Shown: piece by piece, positions 23,522-34,906 of the stretch
Numbering within the stretch: the stretch's first letter is position 1
How the letters are laid out: every line of letters begins with the position of its first letter
Source: Thuidium tamariscinum
Lineage: Eukaryota; Streptophyta; Bryopsida; Hypnales; Thuidiaceae
Assembly: GCA_947034885.2 (NCBI GenBank)
Contig: OX344753.2
Location: forward strand, 17,484,001 to 17,548,000
Length of the DNA: 64,000 nucleotides
Reading direction: 5' to 3'
Made by a program: the position numbers and the translations under genes
Notes under the pieces: model-generated
What the model saw: only the letters and a program-made list of their open reading frames with translations
Database searches by the model: none
What the model was told of the DNA's origin: nothing

Positions 23522-25060
23522 TAGGTGATCCTGGCGATTCTTAGCAACGACGGTAGTGCTCCCGCTAAAGCTGATGTTCGACCTCCTCTAGAACAAGTTG
23601 TGGCGGTGGAGGTCTTTGTCTTTGTACCTTACCGTGCAGAAATCGGCAATCAGGTAATTGATACAGCAGGGCTTCTTGCAGAGATGAATTTTTTTTTTCT
23701 TGACCGTCCTTATTTCCAGCGTTATTCGTCAGCCATAAAAAACTTCCTGAGATACTATGATACTGCTCTAATTTATACAATCTTATGTGCTGCAGTCTTA
23801 ATCTTGTGTTGCAGTGGAAACCTAAAGATGGTTCGGTTTGTTTCTCGCTTTGATAACGTGCGAAGCGAACCACCGTCTTCCCAAACACATCCTGCATCTT
23901 TCAGTGCAAATGTGAAAGCGTCCCCACGACCATGGCTGTTTTATGGCGAGAAAAGTGAAGACGTCTGCAATATATGTGCGAGACTCGAGAAATATTTTCA
24001 ACTATATGTGCACTGCTGATGTCGGGGCAATCTAGCCGTCAGCAAGCATGAGCAAGGTACTGAGATGGTGAGAGTGTACCTGCCATTTCAAGCTCTCTAG
24101 AAGAGTCTCTATTTGGTTCAAGTAAATGTAGGTCTTGCTGGTGTGATTGACTTGATGGAAGTTGTCCTTGGAGTATATAACCGGAACACCTCTGGTCTAT
24201 ATTTGGGATCAGCAATTAGGACTGCTATTGACGATGCTGTGTAAGTGTGCAGGTATCTTTCTCGCACGAGTTGAAATCTTCCGTTACTATTGGTCCTCCA
24301 GATCATTAGGTAGATGCGACTGGGAATATCAGGAGTTGTGAAGACTGCGTGATCTACTTGATATGAAAGTCAAAGATCCTCTGACATTCGCAATGAAGGC
24401 AAACCAGTACTGAGCACTGTTCTTCAGCTTCTTTAGTCGAATGGCCAAGACAAAGGCGGCTATTGGCGAGAATTATTATTATGAGTCCAAACTATTCATC
24501 TGAAAGATATTTTTGCTCTTCAAGGGATATCCGCGAGAAGTGTCTGGCCGTCACTGGTTGTCCTGCATGTCAGCAGAGGTGTTACGTTCTGCTTCGCCAA
24601 GTAGGTGACGGTTAGTGACGTAACGTAGATCCTTCTTGTGAATCCTTCAATCGACCAAATAGTGAGACCTCATCATCCCAAACCCAATACATTTCAACTA
24701 GTTACGTGCGATAACCATCTGAGCCCTTCAACTCTTACCTGGTTATGTATTTCATACGAATCCAATTTCCTTCATAAATCCTTGCCCTGAAAAGATATTG
24801 GCTATTATTAGTTTATTAGGTTATTTGAGTGATATCTCTTCACCTTAGACAAATCTCCAACGGAGAACTGTCTTCACTGGCTCGGATGAGAAGTTTTATG
24901 ACCAACTCAGGAGCTGATTTAGAATGGTACTAGTCTCAATTCCCGTTAGCCGAAGTACCTCCGAGAGCCAGTTGCTAACAGGAACGTGAACATTTTACAG
25001 ATGGCTAGATTCTGTAGTTCGATTGCAACATTTTCTTAAATAAATGTAACTCGCTGCCAT
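23522..25060 (+). other. Probable 3' untranslated region of the MGC gene
   Basis: G+C stays at genic levels to about 25060, where AAATAAATG (about 25038) could serve as a polyadenylation signal. Near its start, AATCAG-GTAATT (23654) and a strong pyrimidine tract ending TTTCCAG (about 23719) look like an intron of about 65 bases. The frame after the double stop includes one hydrophobic run (YTILCAAVLILCC) but no family match. Confidence 0.45.
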
Positions 25061-25528
25061 TTGGAACTTTGCGGAACAAAAGCAGATACCAAAGCATGTA
25101 CTACTTATTTCCCAAGAGTATTTTTTGTTCTTTTGACACATGGAACGTTGTTTGACTCTCAGGTTTATTGGTTAAGTTATGCAGATCCACGTGGTAGTCA
25201 CGGATTCGGAATGCAAAGGGGCGTGCACAGTGTAGTCCAAGAACAGAACAGATTGATGGTTTTCAATGACTTATTCTTCGAAAAGTCTCATACTGGTACT
25301 TCGAAATCTCTATACCTTGAAACTGTAACAATTTTCTGCTTCCCTCCTACAGAATACGATATTGTCCTGCTTATCCTACACACATCGAAGAATTTCGGTA
25401 AAGTAACACTCGGATCCTCGCAGCTCTCCGCAGTAGATAACATCAGAATTGTTACGGAACAACGCAGTTTGCCACATGCATTTAGTCCGATGAGATTCGT
25501 GTCCAGGGACATGTGCATTGTGATAGTA

Positions 25529-25781
25529 AGGTGGGTACACCTAAAATTGCAACTCACCTAAAAGTGCCATCTATAGTTGCTGTACATTTCTGAATTCCAT
25601 TATGTATCGATTTGGCTACTTTGAACTTTAATAACTTTTGCATACCGTATCCAAATGCTGCATTTTTTGGTGCATTGGAATGTGCTTTCACTTGCCAAGA
25701 AGACTATATGAAAATTTGATCAGACCAATAATAGTTACTAGGCACAATATCAAAAAGTGGTACTTTTAGGTGTACCCACCT
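25529..25781. mobile_element. TA-flanked short element (AGGTGGGTACACC family), intact copy
   Basis: The perfect-looking ends AGGTGGGTACACCTAAAA and TTTTAGGTGTACCCACCT are inverted, with TA on both outer sides. It is 253 bp with the family words TTGGTGCATTGGAATGTG and TAATAGTTACTAGGCACAAT inside. TA flanks suggest Tc1/mariner-type (Stowaway-like) mobilisation. Confidence 0.8.
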
Positions 25782-26434
25782 TATTCTTTTATGGGTTTGG
25801 CTTATCTTTGCTTCTAGCGCCCGATCTGAGAAACCACAGGATCCATTTTTAGAAATTGTAATAAATAATAGAAATTTCTCCAAACTAGTAATTCGTGAAT
25901 AGCATTCTTTCTTCTCTTCATGGATGCATCATGGGAGTCCTCGACCTCGAGCTTCCGTCGTGAACATGATTGTTGGGTGAAGTGAAGATTTTGAAACATT
26001 GATCAAAGTTTGATGTCTCTTGCTTGAAGGTGGCCTCTAACTTAATGCCCCATTTGAATCTCCTTGACAATCCTATGATCCTCTTCTTCCTGAGGAACTC
26101 TATAGTAGAGGTATCCATTACTACCCACCCACCAATAGGGTATCCTATTTCCAAGAGTGGAATGGATTTCCATTTTTTCAAGGTTTGGATCTATAGGTTA
26201 ATGACACATAAGTGAGCACGAAAGTAGGAAGTAATTAGAGAGAAAATAGTTTTTGAATGATTGAAATTAGATGATTCTAGATGTTAGTCATTGGTCAAGT
26301 TTAACTTTTGTCTTTCAAAATTCATAGTAATTTCAATTTGAAAGACAAAATTATGAAATTTTTTGCAATCTCCATTAATTTTGTCAATGCACCTCTTAAA
26401 ATATTTGCTTTGCCTTGCACTAACCTAGATGATG

Positions 26435-26706
26435 CATTAGGGGATTTTTGAGGCCATTGGAAGACTACGGGTTCTAGGACTGTAGGAATATAGTTTTTGC
26501 CACATGAACAGAAATCCTACGTGGTCGAGAGAGTGCCACATCATAAATTTATTTATTTTTGAATTTTTTTTCCATATTTCAGGACCCCCAAAAAAATTAA
26601 ATTTTTTTAGTGTAAATGCTAGCTTGACAACAGCCAACAGTTACAGGAACAGTTTTAGGGGATAGCCCCGAAACGGCCCTTTGGAGGCCTCAAATCCTCT
26701 CTAATG
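26435..26706. mobile_element. CATTAG-family inverted-repeat element, copy 2
   Basis: The ends CATTAGGGGATTTTTGAGGCC and GGCCTCAAATCCTCTCTAATG are inverted. Internally CCTACGTGGTCGAGAGAGTGCCACATCAT corresponds to the block in copies 1, 3 and 4, followed by a T-rich tract and ATATTTCAGGACCCC. It is 272 bp and non-coding. Confidence 0.8.
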
Positions 26707-27210
26707 TCCAAATGTGCTTATTTTATTGGTTATGGGTTCCTCTACCATATAGAGGGAGACAAAAGTTCCAATGTCATTGCACACATGTGCAAGTGACCAA
26801 GCTAATATATGTTGTATGTAAAGTAGAACCACCTATTGCCGATCACTTAAGCAATTATGGAACAGTTCATAAAGAGTTCGGGGCTATGTCTATTTCTCTC
26901 ATGTAGAAAGATAGGAAATATAGGGATTGAAATTTTTTCATAATTTTATTCCCAAAACTGAAATTACTACGATTTTTGGAAGCCAAAAAGTGCTTTGAAC
27001 CTATAGCCAATGTCTAGAGTCTTCTAATTTGGATCATAGCCGGGACTACTTTTCTACGTGGTACTTCCTACACACTTCATGACACTTTGGAATATGTGTC
27101 ATAACTTTATTAGTCCCAAATTGAAAAATGGATTAAAAGTATAGTCCAAACTTTGTTTGGAAATCTCTTCTAGCCTTGGTTGGAAACAACCACATCCTAC
27201 AAGTTGGGTA

Positions 27211-27620
27211 AGGTAGGAGGCTCTAAAATAGAGCGGGCATTAAGAATGGAACCTATAAAAGACATTGAAATGGACAATATGTGGTTCTTAAATGAACCTC
27301 TATACTCATTGAATGAAATGAAGATAGAAGCATTGGGAATAGTGAGAGCCAATCATTCTCCTTGCTTTTCCATCTTTTTTTTGAAGTTGCAAGTGAACCA
27401 TTCATGGAGGATCTAGGGACATAAATAGGGACCTACAACACTTTTTTTTTAAAAATTCATAACTAATTCAAAAATGCTCATAAAAATATGAAATCACTTG
27501 TGTTAGATTCCTCATCTATTTTTCTTCCTCTAAAAAATGGGCTAGAAATATTTCAGTTTGTTTGATTACATGAAAAAGGCACTTCAGCCCTTAGATGCTC
27601 CATTTCTGAGCCTTCTACCT
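27211..27620. mobile_element. TA-flanked element with AGGTAGGAGGCTC ends
   Basis: AGGTAGGAGGCTCTAAAATAGAGC on the left is mirrored by GCTCCATTTCTGAGCCTTCTACCT on the right, with TA next to both. It spans about 410 bp. A similar right end (GAACCTCCTACCTTATAG) lies near 44610, so the family has further copies. The frame at 27180-27416 overlaps its left part and is not a recognised protein. Confidence 0.55.
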
Positions 27621-27629
27621 TATAGGTTC

Positions 27630-28040
27630 TTGGTCGGGAATCGGTGGTTCTACCTTATCCATCGTCCACAGCTCCGTGTTCAATCGAAATGGAATGACTC
27701 TTCCTAATGACGTTCATCGATTCCTTGCAGGCCATTACTTAATTGCAGTGGCATGGACAAGTTCTGGTCTCTGGATACGAATCTGGCAGGGGAGAGCTTC
27801 ACTAGGCTTGAATGGGCTGAATTCTGCACTCACCTCACCTGGGGGAAGGAAGGTAACTTAACTTCAGCTGAACTTACCGGCTGAATCCGAGGCAAGCTCC
27901 TTGTCGTTGTAAACCTCGAGGGCTGGGCTTACGTTAGGTCGGGCAGAGCGCCTCTGAGCAGCGCAGCACGCCAAATCCGTCCCACGAAGAAGACCACCCA
28001 GGGTAAAATCTGGGGTTCTGGGGGAACAAAAACAGAAAAC
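27630..28040. other. GC-rich islet, gene remnant not identified
   Basis: Composition is clearly genic (many CG dinucleotides) but no open frame over about 60 codons matches a family I know. It could be an exon or leader of an unseen gene, or a captured fragment. Confidence 0.3.
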
Positions 28041-28225
28041 AATTTGGTGCTGTGATGTTTTGGGGCCTCTGATTGCACGTATGAATTCAAAATTTTTAAA
28101 ATTTCATCATGTGTGGCAATTTAAAAATAAATAAAAATAAAAATTGTGCTGCAATTTTTAGGGGCCTCTGATTGCAAATATGAATACAAAATTTTGCAAA
28201 TTTTATCACACATGGCAAGTAAAAA
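28041..28225. repeat. Imperfect ~90-bp tandem duplication
   Basis: GGGGCCTCTGATTGCACGTATGAAT near 28060 and GGGGCCTCTGATTGCAAATATGAAT near 28162 head two adjacent units. Each continues through AAAATTT-rich sequence to CATCATGTGTGGCAA and TATCACACATGGCAA respectively. Confidence 0.7.
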
Positions 28226-28589
28226 AACTCTTGCATTTTCCCCAAGAAGTACAGTCATCCTGGTGTGGTTCTCATCATGGGACAGGTTAAGCATCCTGCT
28301 TGTGCAGCTCACTCAGCCGTTGGTGGAAGGTTGCTCATGCAAGGGCGCCTTTATATTATACAAGTATGTATTGTAATGGAAAATACTAGGGGGGAAGGAA
28401 AACAATGGATGGGAAAGAAACTTTTAAATGATAAAGAGTGTCAGCAGTGTCACATGTGCTCAAAAGTGGTGTACCCCCCCCCTGTGGATTCTGCCCCACC
28501 CCCCTGGCGAAAAACAACCACCATTGATTAAAAAAAAAAAAAAAAAAAAACCTTTTGGCACCGTTGATTGGCAATTGAATTTTTTTTTA

Positions 28590-29220
28590 AAAGGACAGTC
28601 AACCTTGGCACTGCCCACTCTATCATTGTTGGCCGTAGATTTAGTAGGGTTTGTCTCCCCTTCTCCTCGTCTCCCCCTCTGCTCTTGCTCCTCGTTTCTT
28701 CGTCACGTAAAGCACTCCCAGGAAGTGCTCCATTCATTTCCCGGGAGGATTGTGGAGCGTAATGCTCAGCTGGCGATGGGTTCTTCCCGTAACCGGGGAT
28801 TATGTGTTCTTCATGGAACTTGCACTCTCATCCCGCGATTTCATCCAATTGCTTGTGCTTTACGTCGGACAATGCCCGCAAGGAGGAGGGGATTACTGAA
28901 ATTAAAGTGCCTCCTCGTCGGGCTCCGCCCTCCTCGTCGGTACTTTAATTTCAGTAATCCCCTCTTCCTTGGGCATTGCCCTATACTAATCACGCTGATG
29001 TTCTTTGTTCCTCATATTTCACCCTGCTCCTACTGATCACTCTGCTCGTGCTTTTGCAAGCAAGTCTGCTCCTGGTCCCACTGCTACTCACATGGATGCT
29101 CCTATAATCAAGTTCGCCCTTGCTTGCACTACATCGCTTACCGCCTTTCATTTCTTGAATGTTGGGGTTCTCGTCACTCCAAATCACTACTTCTGAGGGT
29201 ATGATGCAACCATTTTGCTT
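28590..29220 (+). other. GC-rich transcribed-looking region of unknown content
   Basis: The start is pyrimidine-rich (TCTCCCCTTCTCCTCGTCTC...), like a plant 5' leader, and an ATG at about 28777 begins a frame open to 29036. That frame runs straight through the hairpin at 28870-28978, and its peptide has no motif I know. A non-coding transcript or decayed gene is as likely as a protein gene. Confidence 0.3.
28870..28978. repeat. Strong short hairpin
   Basis: Arms 28870-28908 and 28941-28978 pair over about 36 of 39 positions: GGGGATTACTGAAATTAAAG against CTTTAATTTCAGTAATCCCC, with CAATGCCC/GGGCATTG at the base and a 2-nt bulge. The 32-nt loop holds CTCCTCGTCGG twice. Size and pairing resemble a plant microRNA precursor, though an inverted duplication or small element would look the same. 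Confidence 0.75.
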
Positions 29221-29529
29221 GCTTGCTCCAAATTGTTGTGCATTAGGATTGATTGGGAAGGCCGGGGGTTTAAGCAAGTAATTTGTATAGGGTTTGGAAT
29301 GTTTGTTTAGGGGATGGCTTCTTCGTTGCAAGAAAGGCGTTTAAGTTGCAATATGACGGGTGATTTGGTTTGCTTAAACTTGGGTTTAGTTCCTTGGGAT
29401 TCCATGTAGTGAAGACTTTTTTAGGTTATCGGGTCTTTATATCAGAAGTTGAGTCATGGAAACTCCTTGCTAGATTCTGCACTTCAACGCGATAATGAAA
29501 TTCCTACTAGGTTCAGATTTTCAATTTAG

Positions 29530-29622
29530 TAAAATTTTACTTAAAACCTTACTTAAAAGACAGTACTTAAAAGACCTGATGTTTAGGACACTACTTAAAA
29601 CACCCCTTTCTCTTGTAGTGAT
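29530..29622. mobile_element. Truncated CACTA-type element end
   Basis: The sequence ends ACACCCCTTTCTCTTGTAGTG, the same right end as the complete element at 60553-60764, preceded by TACTTAAAA-type internal words. No matching left end is present, so this is a partial copy. Confidence 0.55.
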
Positions 29623-29629
29623 GAAATTG

Positions 29630-31070
29630 TACTTGTCTGCAGAATTTAGCTACATGATGCCTCCAATGTCTCAAGTTTTGAAGGAATCTCCTTGGAAAGG
29701 GAAAATGCCTCATACACTCACAGATGCGTCTACATTTGAGCAAAAATCCTCAACAAAACCACCTGTTAAAAAGCCAAATTCTAAAAGAGTTTCAATAGTG
29801 CTCTTAAAATTTTGAAGTGAAATCTGAATCTTTGAAAACTAGGTGTGAAATCAGAAAAATGTAATTGAATGAGTGTTTTGGGATTATTCAGCTTCATAGA
29901 TTGTTTAAAAAAAAAATAATCCACTCTTTCTCTATTCAGTACATTGTCTCCCACACAATGTACTGAAAAGTGGCAGTGTCACAATTGAAAAACCTAAATC
30001 CCTTAAAAAATGGGATTTCCCACATAATATTCAAATTATGCAATATTATCCACCCGCATTCAGTTTTTTGGAGTTCAGAGGGAAATAAAAGAGTGTTCTT
30101 CATTTTCATGACGCATAGCCATGAGTATACTCGTAACAACCAGTTGGTCCAAGAAAATTTAGAATTTCTAAATTGAGTTCAAAATTTTGGAAAAAAAAAC
30201 AATTATTTTAGAGGGAACGACTGGGAAGCCATTGCATTAAAAAGAGCACCAGCAAGGCATAGTGAGGCACTACGGTGGAAGCACCCAAATAAGGAATTCA
30301 GCATAGTTGGAGGTAGCTTTTGCTAAAAATAATATTTTTCTAGTATTAGCAAGTGAAAATCATGAATATTAAATAAATAAAAATTGGATGTCGTATGTAA
30401 TTTTTGTGATTTTCTAAAGTATTGGCTTCCTAGACTATTGAAACCGTCATGTGGATACACCCAAATACGAACCTTGCTAAAATCAGTAGTGAGCCAATCA
30501 AATTTTGGTATGTCTCTTTAATCTACGTCAACAAATTAAAGTCAAGCATTTGGTGACCCACATTCATTGAAGTCTATAGATGCAATTGGATGAATTTAAT
30601 GTCCAATGCAAAGGACAGGTGTGGTATTGAATGTTTCTCCTTTATGCACCCACTATATTCTATGAGTGCATAGTGATTTTTAAAATTTTTTTAAATTATT
30701 AAATTACCCCCCTCCCCCTACTTATAATTCTTACAAAGCTAACTTACTACAAACAATATGGGACAACTCAATATCCACATATATATATATATATATATAT
30801 ATAACTTTAACTTGTATTCGTATTCATATTCATATTCTGTACATCCATGTACATATATGTATTTTGGATCATATTTATATTCATATCCACATCCTGAACA
30901 TCCATAGTTGTATTTGTATTTCAGATTGTATCTGACATCAATGGCTTCTCATTTTTTGAGAAATTGACAACATGGGGGGGGGGCATAGGGGGAAAAACAA
31001 CCACCATGAGTTGCCTACATCTTTTCAATAGATAATGACAAGGCTAGCAAAAGGGAGAAAAAGAATACCA
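29630..31070. repeat. AT-rich intergenic DNA with C-run / ATTTGTATTCAT repeat
   Basis: No gene is recognised. At about 30700-30965 lie a C-rich run, AACAATATGGGACAA, a (TA)n tract at about 30778-30802, degenerate ATTTGTATTCAT repeats, and ATCAATGGCTT...ATTTTTTG at the end. The same order recurs at 61158-61460, so this is a dispersed repeat family rather than isolated simple sequence. Confidence 0.5.
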
Positions 31071-31071
31071 A

Positions 31072-31352
31072 CATTAGAGGAGATTTAGGGTTGCAAAAGA
31101 TTGTGATTTCTCGGACTATGGGAATACAAAATCTATGAAAATCTGCTCCAGGAACCACAATCCGATGTGGTCGAGTGAGTGCCACATCATTGACTTTTTT
31201 TTTTGGTAAAAAAAAATTTGGATGTTTTTTAACATTTCAGAACCCCTGTTTTTTTTTAGTAATTGTTGGCCTGATAGTAGCCAACAGTTATGGGAACGAT
31301 TTGGAGAATAGTCCCGAAATGGGCTCTTGGAGCCCTCAAATCTCCCCTAATG
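31072..31352. mobile_element. CATTAG-family inverted-repeat element, copy 3
   Basis: The left end CATTAGAGGAGATTTAGGG and right end CCCTCAAATCTCCCCTAATG are inverted. GATGTGGTCGAGTGAGTGCCACATCAT matches the conserved internal block of copies 2 and 4. It is 281 bp. Confidence 0.8.
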
Positions 31353-32389
31353 ATTGAAAAGCCAAATAAACTAAGAGTTAAACAAATTGACAAGCCTCCC
31401 TAACTGATTCTCTAGTAATCTTAAGGTAAAAGCATCCACAACCATTAGTGTACCCATTCTTTGACACAAGAGTTACGTTAAATTGTCTCGAAAAGTACCT
31501 TGAAACCATCTCCATTCTTAATTGTGGTTGGTGGGCTTTGATTTTCTTAGATTTTGATGTGAGAATCAAGGCAACTATACTAGAGTGTAGCTCAAGGGCC
31601 CCTATAGAGTTCTACTATGAAAATTCATAGAATTTTGATATTGTATGCAAAAATTCTAAACTTATTTTAGAAAATTGATAATCTTCAATTGCTAATACTA
31701 CAAAAATAATTTTTTCTAGGGAAGGTGCCTCCAACCATGCTACATTGCTTATTTTGATGGTTATAGGTGTTGTTACCTTAGCAACAACATGTGACTGTAA
31801 CCAAATCTTGTTGAAATCTGCCCAAATTACATTCGCTTATTGGGGTCAACATTTGGAGTTCTCCATAGCTTTCATATAGGCCGCCTTGCCTAATTATCTA
31901 TTCACCTTTTCAACAATCAATTTTGTGGTAGTCATTTATGTATAGGGTAATGGTCAAGGAAGAAGGAATAGTGGGAAAAAAAAAGCCTTGACAAGGAGGG
32001 TAAAGCCCAATGAGGAGGCCCATTTTTTCCAACAATCCCCAACAACAAGGGCATTGCCCGATTTAAACTACTACTAGAAAATCAACAAAATAAAAGAAGA
32101 TTCAGGATGAAAGTCAAATGTTGGATGAAAAGGTTGTAATGCCTGATTATGCAAGCAAAACCATGTAATTAGGCATTATGACATAATTACGCAGTAGAAC
32201 CCGCTTGGAAATTCAATGGGAGATATCTTAGGAGTGATTTATGGTAGTTGCACATGGTAGTTTTTATGCACTTGCAAGAAAACTCTAGAATTATCATTGT
32301 GGTTATGAAACAAAATTATTTAACTCAATAGGTAGAAATGATTGAATTGAGATAATGAACTCAATTTTATTTCATCCATGGTAAACACA

Positions 32390-32520
32390 TAAAACTTCCT
32401 TGCAATAAATTTTTTAGTGCCTTTATGTCCAAGTTGTGGGTCCCACAATTTCTCCATGATGACCTCATCTAATACACCTTCATGAGCCTTCGACAACCCC
32501 TACAAAGAACTCCTTTGTAA
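32390..32520 (-). pseudogene. Possible retrotransposon integrase remnant
   Basis: On the minus strand one frame reads HEGVLDEV...LGHKGTKKFIARKFY. This is reminiscent of the His-containing zinc-binding segment before the integrase core of Ty3/gypsy-type elements (pattern GHxGxxKT...FYW). The frame is short and interrupted on both sides, no reverse transcriptase or core DDE motif was found nearby, and the match is by eye only. Confidence 0.3.
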
Positions 32521-32967
32521 TCATCTAATGCAACTGAAATCCAAAATATCCATCTACAAAATTATTGAAGAATTTTATAGTCAATTTGAAGTAATGAACT
32601 AATGATAGAAAAAAATAGAATATACTAGGAATTGAATTTGGACACATATAGGCTTTGATCCAATTTTGTACTAGATTTTTGATCCTTGGTAGATCACTTA
32701 GTGCATTTTAGAAATGATGTATTGTATACTATAGATAAGGTTTTATTCATTTGAAATAATTCATAAATAAATTCAAAATAAATTAGGGACATTCAACATA
32801 AAAAAACTAGTATAAATAACATAGACAGTCTACACATTTCAACCATTAAATTTTTTACATTTAATGTAGGGGCTAAAGATTTGGATATATTCTATGTATG
32901 ATATTGTATTTAGTATGACTCACGTGTAGAGTCAATTGCATGTACGAAAAGGTTAGATTGTGAATAC

Positions 32968-33732
32968 GGGTGATTGCAAAAAACACTTGACTTGTCTTTT
33001 TTTTTTGTCCCCTTGATCTCCAACAGGTAATTTTTTGCTCATAACTTTTGCATATTTTCTTCATTTGGCTTGAAATTTAGAATGAAAGTGCACACAAAAG
33101 TATTAGATGTTGAATAATTTTTTCAATTTTTAAGAAATTAGTTTACTATTCTTAAACTACCCCCGATTGGATGTTTACCTTAGCCATTTTGAAGGTTTCT
33201 AGTCCTATTTTTTATTTAAAAATTTGAATTTGAAGCCACAAATTGGACAAGTTGGAGGTCTACTAACATTTCAAGGATTGACAATGAGCTTTTATGAAAA
33301 TAGTAACATGTCTATTGTGCACATGGGGTCAAAGTGACCTTCCTTTGCACAAAGACTATGAAGAGGGCAAAAATTTCCTAAGGAAATTTTTGTTGCAATG
33401 TAAGCACAATTTTGTTTAGAAAAACAATTTTTCTTTAAAAAAAATTTTGAATTTTTTTTGAATTACTAAAAATGAAAAGGTCCACAAATCCATTTTCTGC
33501 TATTTTTTGCTCCCAATGGCTTGAGTAGTACTTCGTAGCACTCTGGAGTACTGCATAGTACTACATAGTACTAAATTGACGTCCCAGATTTACAAGTGCT
33601 CAAAATCAATAGCTGACATTGACAGGTATAGTACAGACACGCAGTACTAATAAGATCGTGCAAGACTACCAATCCTACTCCAAAAAATTGCATTTTTGAG
33701 ACATAAACGTGAAGTGTTTTTTGCAATGACCT
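32968..33732. mobile_element. GGGTGATTGC-family element, copy D
   Basis: The left end is GGGTGATTGCAAAAAACACT and the right end GTGAAGTGTTTTTTGCAATGACCT. ATAC occurs at 32964-32967 and 33733-33736, an informative 4-bp target duplication. The interior shares CATAACTTTTG and AGGTCTACTA with copies A-C. Near 33530-33590 AGTACT occurs repeatedly. It is 765 bp and non-coding. Confidence 0.8.
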
Positions 33733-33739
33733 ATACAAG

Positions 33740-34900
33740 ATTACACAAGGACTTAGACAATAGTATTGTGTTGTAGTTTTTAAAGTTTTGATGGAAATCT
33801 AAGTTTCTTCGCACATTTGCTTTGTAATATATATATATGGATACATTTTTAGATGTACATTGTGGTTTTGAACATATAAAAGATTGTTTATGATATACAT
33901 TTAGTACTTTGTTTGAACTATGTTGGATTCTTAAATATACATATGATAGTTTTATACACACCCATTTTCAATTATTCACAAAATAATCATGTTTTATTAT
34001 TTTGTTGTGTTGTTCATGCTTGTTGAGGTTTTATTTGAGGTTTAGAATGTGGAAACTAAATTTGAATTTGAAGCTAGTCTAGGTTCAATTTAAGGAAGTA
34101 AATGTTCTTAAAATAATTTTCCACAAGTTTTTTGAAAGTCAAATGGGATTGACATTTAAATAAAGTTGTTTAACATATTTTGGAGTTTTATGGAATTAAT
34201 TATGAATTGTTGAAGTTGAAATGACATTGTTATATCTTTGTATGTTAAGATGTTAGATATGCTATCCATATCCATCTTAAAGATATGACAATGGTGCATT
34301 TTGATTACACTTGTATGTCCTAAATTTTGACAAAAATCTCTTAACAAAAGAATAGATTGTGACAAAAAAAAGTGAAATTTTATACAAACCAAAGTGTTTT
34401 AATAAAAAGAATAAGGTGTAGAAAAAATATCATACAAAGTAAAAATCTCAAATGTTAGAATATTCACATGTACTCTTTGTACTTTCTTTTCAATACTTTT
34501 GCTTCAATTTGTTTTTCAATTTACCTTTTTTCTTTTCAAAGAAAATAGCCTAGGAAAAATTGCATGCCCATGGATAGTATAAGTAATGACAAAGTGCCTT
34601 TATATCGGCCATTTTGCCAAATTTTCTAATTATAGGGACTTATTTATTTCTACCTTGTAGGATGAATAAGCCCATTTCCTTGCCACACAAGGGGTATAAA
34701 ACAGACATAGTATAATCCACTTGAGTCCAAAATGAATAGTCTACATTGGTAGCAAAATCACACCTTGAATGGATTAAAAAAATACCATAAAATAAATCTT
34801 ATCCATGTGAAGTGGCTCCTTGATGCTAGAATCTTATTTTTTAGGCAAATCATACCTTAATTAATCAAGGTGTTTACATGTTCACAAAATTCCATTATTG
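33740..34900. other. AT-rich intergenic DNA
   Basis: I see no gene, RNA or inverted-end element. The last few hundred bases (about 34500-34906) should contain the 3' untranslated region and terminator of the PKA gene, which is read leftward into it. Confidence 0.45.
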
Positions 34901-34906
34901 TTTTTC

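Noticed and set aside
23525-24019. 164-codon frame with a hydrophobic segment after the MGC stop
   Set aside because: It begins without an ATG, directly after two in-frame stops, and contains a likely 3'-untranslated intron; kept only as an observation under the MGC gene.
25061-25561. 166-codon plus-strand frame
   Set aside because: Its end lies inside the TA-flanked element at 25529, there is no known motif, and it follows a possible polyadenylation signal; not called as a gene.
28527-28552. Long A-run, considered as the tail of a retroposed gene
   Set aside because: No spliced coding sequence or target duplication precedes it.
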